A stretch of DNA of 64,000 nt, from positions 1 to 64,000 of the forward strand of contig NZ_AUML01000032.1 in NCBI RefSeq assembly GCF_000430665.1. Direction: 5' to 3'. Position numbers and translations under genes: made by a program. Every line of letters begins with the position of its first letter. Positions within the stretch are counted from its first letter, which is position 1. This DNA is from Aquimarina muelleri DSM 19832 (GTDB lineage Bacteria; Bacteroidota; Bacteroidia; Flavobacteriales; Flavobacteriaceae). Shown here piece by piece: positions 45,351 to 54,143 of this stretch. The notes under the pieces were generated by a model. It saw nothing but the letters and a program-made list of their open reading frames with translations, had not been told where the DNA came from and did no database searches.

Positions 45351-47252
45351 TTATTGTATCGCTACTTGTTTTGTGATTATTTCTCCAGATTGTTTTGTGA
45401 TTCGCACAAAATACATTCCTTTAGAGGTTCTCTCATCTATCGGTACTTGTATATTTTCGCTTTGTCTGACATATTCCAAAACAGTACTTTTTCCGGATAA
45501 GGTTACTAACTCTATCTTTTTAATAGGATTTTTAGAGGAATTAGAGATCGTAAGTGTTTTTCCTACTTGTACGGGGTTAGGGTATATTTCTATTTTAGAT
45601 TCTGTAACAGTACGTTTATCTTTCTTATATTCTTCATACATCTCATAAATAGCTCCAGATACTATCTGATCATTGATTTGTTGGATATAACCACTATCTG
45701 GCTCATAAGGGTATTCTTTGGTCTCTAAAATAAATCGAACAGGATCATTATTGTTTCTACTTTTTTGTGTTTGCACTCTAAAGTAAATTCTGGTTTCTGT
45801 CCACCCTATACAATTGTTCCAGACACCATGTTTGATATAATACCAGGTATTTAAACTTAATCCTGAATATGTTACTGCATCTACAGAACAACAATAGGTG
45901 GTTCCTACTACATTATCATTACTGTCGTATAAATCCCAAAGATGATATACATTAACAGGGTTTGTATCTGCTTGCGTATTGACTACTACATTTCCATTAA
46001 AATCTGTAGTTAAACTAATATTAAAATCAGAGGTTTGTCCTTTCCAGCTAACAGGTGTAGTAACGGTTTGTCTGCTTTCTTGCCAAGGGTAACAAGCATC
46101 TTTATCACTATCTTTCCATACGCCATGTTTGATATAATAATTTTTAGTCCAACTTAATCCTGTAAACGTATAGGTATTTCCTGTTTGTATGGCGCCAACT
46201 TGTGTACCTCCTGTAGTAGCACTTGTAGAGGTTTCAAACAATCCCCACCATTGGTTTGCTGTAGGTTCTGTGGTAGTTACCTCTGCAGAAATGGTACCAT
46301 CTCCTGCACAAAAAGTATTCATTGCAAAATTAGGATTCAAATGTACATTACCCAATACGGTAAATCGTTTTGTTAATGGCAACCAATTAGTACATGTGTT
46401 TTGAACAGCAACCTTGATCTCATATTCATATCCTATATCGAAGGTAATACCTGCCGTTCCAAATAAAGTAGTGAGATTTATTGTATTTAGTTCTCCAGCT
46501 GTCCATCCTAAACTGGATATAGCTTGAAAATTGCTCGTACTCCCTTTGGGTCTTTTGTATGCTTCTATAAAGTAATTGTCCTCGTCTGCAGATGCAGATC
46601 CATCCAAAAAGATAGTTTCGCCTGCACAAAAGATGTCTTTAGTTGTTCCAGAGGCATCTTCAAAATGGAAATCTACTGCAAGATGATCTTCCACAACAAC
46701 AATATCATCTATAGACATTTCTGCCTGTGGTGCACTCCCAGCATATAATGGATTAATTAGTAATGTCGAAAAATTTGCTGTAGGGATAAAAGAAACGGTT
46801 ATAGGCTTCCAATTGTTTAAATAATTTCCTCCTATAGAGTTTACATATATATCCTGTTCGCTTTGTATACCACCATTTTGTAAATTAACTGCTCTCAAAT
46901 TTATGATTCCGTTCGTATTGGTATTTGTGTTACCATTATCATTAGTTCTTACTCTAAAAGATACGGTATAACATTTTCCTTGTTCAAAAGCTACTGGAGT
47001 TTGCAGCGCTTCAAAACTTCCGTTTGCAGACCACATCCATGCATACGGATTAGTAGGTACACCCCATAAGGAGGCATCTGCACTAAATTCTGTCCACACA
47101 GATACACAACCGTCTTCAAATGCAAAACGGAAATCACCACAATTAGGATCATATTGTGAAAAATCCCCATTAGTTACCAAATTGTTTTGTGCCGTACTCC
47201 AGTAGGAACAGACTAGTAAAAAAAGAATAAGTAATATATTTTTTAGTTTCAT
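45351..47252 (-). CDS. Secreted multi-domain protein with T9SS type A sorting domain
   Basis: The product has a signal peptide (KLKNILLILFLLVCSYWSTAQ), an N-terminal carbohydrate-binding-like module (~25-185: LVTNGDFSQYDPNCGDF, CYTVSFRV), PKD/fibronectin-like segments (~190-540), and a C-terminal type IX sorting domain (~560-633, IEIYPNPVQVGKTLTI ... GMYFVRI). It is therefore expected at the cell surface or outside. It has no recognised catalytic motif and is more likely an adhesin or structural protein. The start at MKLKN is preferred over one ten codons upstream. The T9SS signal places the organism in Bacteroidota. Confidence 0.85.
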   Translation of the reverse strand: MKLKNILLILFLLVCSYWSTAQNNLVTNGDFSQYDPNCGDFRFAFEDGCVSVWTEFSADASLWGVPTNPYAWMWSANGSFEALQTPVAFEQGKCYTVSFRVRTNDNGNTNTNTNGIINLRAVNLQNGGIQSEQDIYVNSIGGNYLNNWKPITVSFIPTANFSTLLINPLYAGSAPQAEMSIDDIVVVEDHLAVDFHFEDASGTTKDIFCAGETIFLDGSASADEDNYFIEAYKRPKGSTSNFQAISSLGWTAGELNTINLTTLFGTAGITFDIGYEYEIKVAVQNTCTNWLPLTKRFTVLGNVHLNPNFAMNTFCAGDGTISAEVTTTEPTANQWWGLFETSTSATTGGTQVGAIQTGNTYTFTGLSWTKNYYIKHGVWKDSDKDACYPWQESRQTVTTPVSWKGQTSDFNISLTTDFNGNVVVNTQADTNPVNVYHLWDLYDSNDNVVGTTYCCSVDAVTYSGLSLNTWYYIKHGVWNNCIGWTETRIYFRVQTQKSRNNNDPVRFILETKEYPYEPDSGYIQQINDQIVSGAIYEMYEEYKKDKRTVTESKIEIYPNPVQVGKTLTISNSSKNPIKKIELVTLSGKSTVLEYVRQSENIQVPIDERTSKGMYFVRITKQSGEIITKQVAIQ

Positions 47253-47669
47253 TGTATTAGTTTTTAAGAGATACCTACTCATACGCTTTTCGGCTTTCGC
47301 GCTCTAAAAAAAAGAGTTCTTCTTGGATGGATCAGACCCAAAGCAATTGCTTATTTGTAGAAGGGAGTAGATAGTATGGAAAATGTTACCCTTGTATATA
47401 AAAAAATAATCTAGCAGATAAAAAAACTGGCAGTAAAACAACTAAAAACATTACTTAGTTCCTATTGTTAGAGAATCAAGTATACTGTAATACTATTTAT
47501 TGATTTTAGCTTATTTCTTTTAAAAAATAATGTGTAGATTCTATTAAGAAGTTTAAGAAACTAGGCTGTCCAATATATGTTGTTACATATAATTTGTACG
47601 TTTGTTTTAATGTTCTATTTAAATACATACAAATATGTTTTATAGTATGTATAAACCAATAGAGAGTTT
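47253..47669. other. Gene-free interval between divergent genes
   Basis: This ~417-base interval has no convincing gene. It shows ACATAC...GTATGT inverted segments near 47630-47650 that could be part of an operator for the methyltransferase gene. Otherwise unremarkable. Confidence 0.35.
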
Positions 47670-48347
47670 ATGAAAAAGAAAGAAAATGAAGTTAAAAAAA
47701 TAAAGAAGCCTTGGCCTACTAGAGATGCTATGGAACAGGTTTACTCTATGAAACTTTGGGGTGATAACGAATCCGATTTTTATTCAGGCATAGGATCACA
47801 CCACCCTGATATAGTAAATCCATATATAGATGTTTTAACCTCTTTTTTAACCTCTTTCACCCCTCCTCTTGTAGTGTGTGATCTAGGTTGTGGAGATTTT
47901 AATATAGGGGAAAAATTAGTAAAACATACTGAGAAATATATTGCAGTAGATATAGTAAAAGACCTTATAAATTATAATAAAAAGAAGTTTAAAGAAGAAA
48001 ATTTAGAATTCTATTGTTTAGATATTGCTGTAGATGATTTGCCTTCTGGAGATTGTGTATTATTAAGGCAAGTTCTACAACATTTATCGAATTCTGAAGT
48101 ACAAAGTATAGTGAATAAATTAACTGATTTTAAGTATGTTATTTTAACAGAACATTTACCTGAAGGAGATTTTATACCCAATAAAGATATTATTTCAGGT
48201 CAAGGAATTAGATTAAAAAAACAAAGTGGTTTAGACTTATTAGTAAAACCTTTTAGTTTTAAAGTAAAAGAAGAAAAACAATTATTATCTGTTACTTTAA
48301 ATAATTGTAAAGGTGTTATTTTAACTACTATTTATAAAGTTTTTTGA
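47670..48347 (+). CDS. Class I SAM-dependent methyltransferase
   Basis: The 225-residue product has the glycine loop VVCDLGCGDFNIGEKL, acidic residue of motif II (YIAVDIV), and post-motif residues LEFYCLDIAVDDLPSGDCVLLRQVLQHLSN, all class I methyltransferase features. The N-terminal KKPWPTRDAMEQVYSMKLWG resembles small-molecule or sugar methyltransferases found beside polysaccharide loci. No such locus is seen here. Substrate unknown; isolated gene. Confidence 0.8.
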   Translation: MKKKENEVKKIKKPWPTRDAMEQVYSMKLWGDNESDFYSGIGSHHPDIVNPYIDVLTSFLTSFTPPLVVCDLGCGDFNIGEKLVKHTEKYIAVDIVKDLINYNKKKFKEENLEFYCLDIAVDDLPSGDCVLLRQVLQHLSNSEVQSIVNKLTDFKYVILTEHLPEGDFIPNKDIISGQGIRLKKQSGLDLLVKPFSFKVKEEKQLLSVTLNNCKGVILTTIYKVF

Positions 48348-48552
48348 AATCTTGAGAGCTATGTTAAAATGTTTCACTTTGGTATATAATATTCATCGAA
48401 AGAAGTATAAGGACAATTAAAATAGAGGTTTTTGGGGCATAGCTATCTTTTTTTGAATTTTATAGTTGTGACAAACTATAGATTATGTTCAAATCATAAA
48501 ATAGGCTTAGTGAAATTAACTTTATATCCTTCTATAAAAATAGAGCTATTTC

Positions 48553-50928
48553 CTATTCTTTTAAAATTTTATGAAACATATCTGCCAGTCGTATTTCGAT
48601 AAACTTAACGATATGTTCTTCTGATTTTTCTGCCTGATGCATAGAGAATACTTTGGCGGCATTACGTTTTTTAAGCGTTTGAATATCTCCTTTCGGGTTC
48701 TCTATATCTTCTGGTTGTAAATTCCATTTCAGCAATGATTCTAATAGCTCAGTATGCGAGGCATATCGTTTTTCGAGTACTTTTTGTCTTTTCAGATCTT
48801 CTGAATCCTTCTCCTCTGCACTGTTTATTTTTGCGCTTACTATCGTAAACTCATCTCGGATCTGCCGGTCTATCTCTCTGGCTTCACTAACCAGTTTGTT
48901 ATAGGCTTCGTATATCTTTTCATTATAAAATGCTGCAAAATCCAGATAGGTTTCCATTTCTTTTAGGTACCTTATTGCAATCTCTTTGTACACCTTTTTC
49001 TCTTTCTCTTCGGTTTCTTTAAGCTGCTCTGCCAATTTGCTTAACTCTCCTTTTTTATCTTTGATGATATGTGCAAATCCCTCTTTTTCTGGTAACTCTA
49101 ACAATTGTGGGGTAATATTTATTGGCAACCCTTCAAAACGATATTTTTTGTATTGAATTTTGATAGAATCGTTATCTTCTTTAGGTTTCTTTTCTTTCTT
49201 TTTAAAATTAAGTTTCGGTTTTTTAAGCCCGAATGCATAATTATATCCAAAAGTTGCAGTAAACTCACTTAACTGCCCATTGTTACCCCCGTTTCTAAAC
49301 AGTTGTACGGCATTCAAATTAAAATTATGTCGCTCTTTTAAGGTATAGGTAACTGCTCCCCTTAGATTGGTTACATTGGTATTGGATGTAGAACTGGTAG
49401 AACTGTTGTAGCCCGAGGATAACCGTACATTCAATGTTTTTTCAAAATATCGTTTCCCTACACTTACGGTAGGGCCCCAGGTGGTAGACTCTTCTCTGCC
49501 TATAGTATTATACGTACCATTAACCGAAGTGCTGATATTGAGGTTTCTTTCTGAAAAATCTATGGTATGTCCTATATTCATATTATGAAAGGTAGAGGCA
49601 TCTCCTAATCGCACTACGCCTCCTTGTTCGTTAGATACATCATTTAATGCATAATTGGTAGTAAGGTTTTGTCTGGATGTTTTTTTATTAGAAAGCACAT
49701 AACTTATCGTTGCTGTGGCGGTTTGGGAGAGTTGCTTATAATCCAGTTCTTCTATCTGCTCGTCTAATAAATCGGCATCATTAATTTCGTCAAACTGATT
49801 GGGTTTGATATTGGTAAAGGTGCTAAAGTTAGAGTACGATCCTGAGATATTCAATCTCTCGGACAAGGCAAGGGTAGCGTTTAAAGAACCTACAGTACGA
49901 TTGGTGTTATTAGCTTTTAAGTTATCCAGATCATCCCGTTGGTACCCAATATTAAGGGCTAAGGTTAGTCTGTCTCTAAAAAAGGTATTAGAAGCATCCA
50001 GAGTAATGTTTTCGAAATCGTTGTTAAAATAATATGCTCCTAAAGTTTCATATCCTGGATCGATACGTTCGTATCCCAATCCTAGATTTACTCGTCCTAT
50101 GCCATATCCTAAACGTGTTTTAACCGCGTTATAATACTCGGTAGAGGTACGATTATTAAATAGTACTGCAATAGGAGTCGATTCGATACTTTCGCTCTCT
50201 TCGGCTCTGGTATCTTTAGTAATCGCGGTAGATGCGTATTCTGCTTGCAGGCTAAAACTCTTTCCTAATTTAACTTCTCCTTCTACACTTACTACTAAAT
50301 TTTCTTGTGGTAAGACTCCTTTGGCTTCGGGGATAGAATCGATAGAGTTTGGATTATCTTTTGCATAAAAACCAATAATTCCTATTTTATACTGTTCTTT
50401 TTCTATACTAGTTTTTAATCCATATCCCATACGGCTAAATGCAGGAACAGTTCTGAGATCTCCATTATCCTCGGTTGCTTTTAACAATTGTCCCGACATG
50501 GCACTTATTTTAACGGATCCTGGGGGAGTTAGATCTACTCCTCCTCCTGTAAATTGATGTCCGCTTAAGGTATATGGAGAAAAGGTCATACTTATATTAC
50601 CTATATGCCCTGTGATCCATTTATACTTGGGATGTAAGCTTATCCTGTTAAAATCAAAAGGTAGCTGGTAGCCCAAGTTTTCTCCTTGGTTAGAAAAACT
50701 GTACGATATGGGTAAGGAAAAACTGTAAATATTTATATTAAGAGCGCCTTGTAAAAAATAAGTATATGGTTCTCTGCTTTTATTTTGATTAGAGCTATAG
50801 TATATACCACTAGCGGAAACCTGACCACTTACTGTAAAAGGTTTGCTTTTGGTTATAGACTCATAGTCTAGCGTTTGACCAATAGATAGAAATGGAAAGA
50901 CTAAAAATAAGAGTAAAGACTTCTTCAA
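48553..50928 (-). CDS. Outer-membrane beta-barrel protein with C-terminal coiled coil
   Basis: The 791-residue product has a signal peptide (KKSLLLFLVFPFLSIGQ), a long run of alternating amphipathic strands (~25-550: FTVSGQVSASGIYYSSN, VNLGLGYERIDPGYE, LNISGSYSNFSTF, LTLALNIGYQRDD), and then a Lys/Glu-rich helical part (~560-790: KKEKKPKEDN, KLAEQLKETEEKEKK). The first part looks like a large barrel; the second would be a periplasmic coiled coil. No plug or TonB box is seen, so it is not a standard TonB receptor. Function unknown. Confidence 0.65.
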   Translation of the reverse strand: MKKSLLLFLVFPFLSIGQTLDYESITKSKPFTVSGQVSASGIYYSSNQNKSREPYTYFLQGALNINIYSFSLPISYSFSNQGENLGYQLPFDFNRISLHPKYKWITGHIGNISMTFSPYTLSGHQFTGGGVDLTPPGSVKISAMSGQLLKATEDNGDLRTVPAFSRMGYGLKTSIEKEQYKIGIIGFYAKDNPNSIDSIPEAKGVLPQENLVVSVEGEVKLGKSFSLQAEYASTAITKDTRAEESESIESTPIAVLFNNRTSTEYYNAVKTRLGYGIGRVNLGLGYERIDPGYETLGAYYFNNDFENITLDASNTFFRDRLTLALNIGYQRDDLDNLKANNTNRTVGSLNATLALSERLNISGSYSNFSTFTNIKPNQFDEINDADLLDEQIEELDYKQLSQTATATISYVLSNKKTSRQNLTTNYALNDVSNEQGGVVRLGDASTFHNMNIGHTIDFSERNLNISTSVNGTYNTIGREESTTWGPTVSVGKRYFEKTLNVRLSSGYNSSTSSTSNTNVTNLRGAVTYTLKERHNFNLNAVQLFRNGGNNGQLSEFTATFGYNYAFGLKKPKLNFKKKEKKPKEDNDSIKIQYKKYRFEGLPINITPQLLELPEKEGFAHIIKDKKGELSKLAEQLKETEEKEKKVYKEIAIRYLKEMETYLDFAAFYNEKIYEAYNKLVSEAREIDRQIRDEFTIVSAKINSAEEKDSEDLKRQKVLEKRYASHTELLESLLKWNLQPEDIENPKGDIQTLKKRNAAKVFSMHQAEKSEEHIVKFIEIRLADMFHKILKE

Positions 50929-51080
50929 TACTATATGCTTTCTGTTATTACTACTATAATGATCATACTAAAAAAATGAATATAAAATGAGAGGATAACA
51001 TAGCTAACAATAGTTTTGAAAATTTAAACTTTCTTTCGTTATAAAAGAATATATACATTTTAGACTCTTACTATACATAA

Positions 51081-51130
51081 AAATACCCTGAAAACCTTTT
51101 CTATAGTATAGTTCAATTTTCAGGGTATTT
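51081..51130 (-). terminator. Terminator of the lipocalin-like gene
   Basis: AAATACCCTGAAAA (51081-51094) pairs with TTTTCAGGGTATTT (51117-51130). It lies just beyond the end of the minus-strand gene. Confidence 0.8.
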
Positions 51131-51136
51131 GTTATT

Positions 51137-51535
51137 TTATTTAGCATATACATTAACCGACTCTGATGACCTAAGTATTATAGTATTATCTTTAAATTCA
51201 ACTGGAACAACATTATCACTAGTATCGAATTTAAATCTATACTTCCCGTTTCCTTCATTTTTCCAAGTTCCATTTGTAACACCATCAACTATACACTCAC
51301 CCTGATATTCTATATAAGGTGTGGATATATAAGTACCATCTGCTTTAAACTCAAGAGATCCCTTTTTTCTACATGCTGATGCCTCGGTAGTAGTACCATT
51401 AACAATTTCGGTTTCCGAAAAATTAAACCATTTGGCGATAATAGGATCTTGCCCTCCTCCATCATCATCTTTACTACATGAAATAATAGATAATGTACTT
51501 AAAAATACAGTTACTACTAAAATTACTTTTTTCAT
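51137..51535 (-). CDS. Lipocalin-like lipoprotein
   Basis: The 132-residue product has a lipoprotein signal (VFLSTLSIISC) with the SKDDDGGG spacer, and then the lipocalin-like Bacteroidota pattern: IIAKWFNFSETE, LEFKADGTYI, GTWKNEGNGKYRF and a closing VEFKDNTIIL. A pair of Cys (SACRKKG and GECIVDG) may form a disulfide. It probably binds a small hydrophobic molecule in the periplasm. Function unknown; spacing to the secreted protein upstream is 112 bases. Confidence 0.75.
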   Translation of the reverse strand: MKKVILVVTVFLSTLSIISCSKDDDGGGQDPIIAKWFNFSETEIVNGTTTEASACRKKGSLEFKADGTYISTPYIEYQGECIVDGVTNGTWKNEGNGKYRFKFDTSDNVVPVEFKDNTIILRSSESVNVYAK

Positions 51536-51647
51536 TGTTTTTAAAAATTGAAATTAATGATTGCTTCTCGTTAATACTTTACTATAAAGTATAGCACATA
51601 TCCGTTTTTATTTCACTATTAGTTTTAGTTATTAGAGGTATAAATAA

Positions 51648-53411
51648 TTAATACCCTACTTTGATGATTGCTACCTTATTTAAAACTTTTTCTTTAGTAT
51701 AGTATTGATGTAAAATAAAGAGGTCTTTACTATCTTTATTTACCAAAGCAAAATCCCTCATATAACTACCAAAATAAAGCATTCGGGATGCATTATTACC
51801 AAGGTCTGTTTCTAAATTTATAGTTTCTACTTTTTCTGGAGTGATTGTAGTTAAGTAATATTTTCCTGCGCGTGTAGCAAGAGAAGTAAAACTATCCTCT
51901 GTTATTTCAATATTTTGGTATCTAAAATCTTCTTTTTGATTAGATTTTGAATATAACGAGCCAAAATGAATAGGTTTAAAATCATTATCCAATACAGTAT
52001 ATTTAAATCCTGAATTTAAGGTTACACTTTTAGGTATTGAACTGTTAGGAACACTTTCTGTAGTTTTTTCAATATTATTTTTACGAATAACATAAAATTG
52101 TCCCATTTTATATATGGCATCAAAATCTACTAAATAATTATAGTAATTAATCGGTGTTTCTCCCTGTCTTGCAGAAAATGCTTCAGAAAGTTCCACAGTT
52201 ACTTTTCCTGTTGAATCAAGAGTAAAAATTTCAAATTGACTACTTATTAAGGATAACTGATGATTATTGATAAATCGTAAAGTATCCTCTCCATCATTAA
52301 TTATAAGTAAAGGAGAAACTACATTTTTATATTTTTTTTCTGTACCGTGAGAAAATTTGGTTTGAAACTTTACTGCTCCTGTAAGATCCATATAGATTAT
52401 ATCAAAATCTGTTTTTGCATAGGTTTCTGATTTCTTCCCTTTTTTATGATATCCAAAAACAGTAGCAAAACCTACTGGATCTAAATCTTTATTATACACG
52501 GTTTTGGTTATTACTTTTGGTTTTCGAGGAGTATCAAATTCAAAAGATTGGACGCTCATTTTTGCGCTCCCTTCATTATAAGATACCATTTTGTATTTAG
52601 TATCATCTTTCTTTTTTACAAACCAAACGATATAATTTTCACCTACAGAGTTTTCACTTTCTCTTAAAAACTCATATTCTTGAAGCTCTGGCGTTTCTTT
52701 AAGATTTACTAAATCTTTTTTTTCTGTGTCACTTATATACCCCTTAGAGGCTACATATCTAAAAAAAGCTTTTCTATTAGTAATCCAAGGTGCTATATTT
52801 TTAATCCCTAAAAACCCTTCTCCTTTTAGCTTAAGTTCTGTAAGCGATAACAGTTCTTTATCCAGTGCTGGGGCATATTTAAAAGCTTTATTTAAGTCAT
52901 TATAATGATAGTTTAAAAGAGTACCTGACTCAAAACCTGTAATATCTATCATCCCACTAGCGGGTTTAAAAAACACATTTTTCCCTTCTGGTAAAGGGTC
53001 TACTTTATGAAATAAATACTTTTTGGTATCTATAACTGACATATCTTTTGTGAGAATACTTCCTTCCAAAACTACTGGCACAATAGTATTTTGATAACTA
53101 TTGTCTACTGTTGCAGCAGAAATTAATTTCCCAAAAAAACCTTTATCGTTATGTTCTTTTTTTGCTGCTTCTATTTCTTGAGTACTACTTATAATTTGAG
53201 AACCGTTTACATGACTATATGCATATAAAAATATCTCATTTTTATCTTTATTTAAGGACCAATTTAACAAGTGTGCTCCTCCTGTTTTACCAATATTTGG
53301 GATGTCAATTAATACAGAGTCCTTGATTCTTGGATGAGACTGTCCTGATACAACATCACTATTAAGCAAAATAATTAATACAATAATGGTTTTAAAAAAA
53401 TAGCTTTTCAT
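51648..53411 (-). CDS. Secreted protein of unknown function
   Basis: The 587-residue product has a signal peptide (KSYFFKTIIVLIILLNSDVVSG) and no recognised domain. The mature part is beta-rich, with a run of repeated strand/turn segments (TDFDIIYMDLTGAVKFQTKF, SSQFEIFTLDSTGKVTVEL, RMLYFGSYMRDFALVNKDS) that may form a beta-propeller. It has no T9SS tail. It lies upstream of the lipocalin-like gene. Confidence 0.6.
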   Translation of the reverse strand: MKSYFFKTIIVLIILLNSDVVSGQSHPRIKDSVLIDIPNIGKTGGAHLLNWSLNKDKNEIFLYAYSHVNGSQIISSTQEIEAAKKEHNDKGFFGKLISAATVDNSYQNTIVPVVLEGSILTKDMSVIDTKKYLFHKVDPLPEGKNVFFKPASGMIDITGFESGTLLNYHYNDLNKAFKYAPALDKELLSLTELKLKGEGFLGIKNIAPWITNRKAFFRYVASKGYISDTEKKDLVNLKETPELQEYEFLRESENSVGENYIVWFVKKKDDTKYKMVSYNEGSAKMSVQSFEFDTPRKPKVITKTVYNKDLDPVGFATVFGYHKKGKKSETYAKTDFDIIYMDLTGAVKFQTKFSHGTEKKYKNVVSPLLIINDGEDTLRFINNHQLSLISSQFEIFTLDSTGKVTVELSEAFSARQGETPINYYNYLVDFDAIYKMGQFYVIRKNNIEKTTESVPNSSIPKSVTLNSGFKYTVLDNDFKPIHFGSLYSKSNQKEDFRYQNIEITEDSFTSLATRAGKYYLTTITPEKVETINLETDLGNNASRMLYFGSYMRDFALVNKDSKDLFILHQYYTKEKVLNKVAIIKVGY

Positions 53412-54143
53412 ATAAATTTTGAATTAATTAGAATGATTGCAAAGAACGGTTTTTAAGGGTAGTTAACAAAGTCTTAAGACATTCAAATTACAAAAAATAT
53501 GGTTTTACCTTTTGAAATAGATGGTAAAACACAAGTTTTATTAATTATTAGTTTATGCTAAAGAGGTTTCCTTAATTTTGAAAAAACATAAAAATTATTC
53601 TTTTACAACTCTATCTTTTATTTAATTCAAACACCTTATTTACAGCATTTTAAACTAAAAATAGTGCTGCTAAATTATTTCTTTTTTGAGTATTCAATTT
53701 CTACACGCACAACTTTTAAAAGTTAAAATGGTTTTATTGTATTAAGAGCTGAGCAGCTCCTTACTTGATTTAATGTTATAGTGCATAAAGAAGTTTTAGA
53801 AAATAACTTTACCAATAGTTTTATTATACTTGAATCTATATCTGTTATAGTTAATTTATTTCTTCTAACATTACAATATTACCATTTGTATCCAAAATTT
53901 CTGATGACTATCCAAATAGTTTATATTTTAGAGTTATACCACCCTAAGTTACATTTATACCATTTACAATTTGAATTTACCGTAATAAATGTTCTTTTTT
54001 CGCCTCAAGTATCAAAATAAAAGCTTGATACCAGATCGAGTCTGGCACAAGCTTTTCTTCTTCACTGAAACAAAAAAAATCTTAATTTTCTTTTCCAGTA
54101 AACTCAAACTATAAATGGTATTAGTTAAATGGTTACGAATTAT
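53412..54143. other. Long gene-free interval
   Basis: This 732-base interval is AT-rich with no convincing gene. It has a short palindrome GAGCTGAGCAGCTC (about 53745-53758) and copy 2 of the dispersed repeat (54023-54110). A 79-codon open frame from a GTG at 53781 was not accepted as a gene. Confidence 0.45.
54023..54110 (+). repeat. Dispersed structured repeat, copy 2
   Basis: This segment is nearly identical to 7573-7660, with the compensating hairpin AAGCTTG...CAAGCTT enclosing CCAGA-N5-TCTGG. It sits 34 bases beyond the end of the minus-strand norB gene, in the same orientation relative to the gene as copy 1. It may be a 3' UTR element. Confidence 0.7.

Noticed and set aside
53781-54020. 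79-codon open frame from GTG in a gene-poor stretch
   Set aside because: No start ribosome site, low-complexity Leu/Tyr/His composition, no recognisable motif, and it ends beside the dispersed repeat. More likely chance openness.
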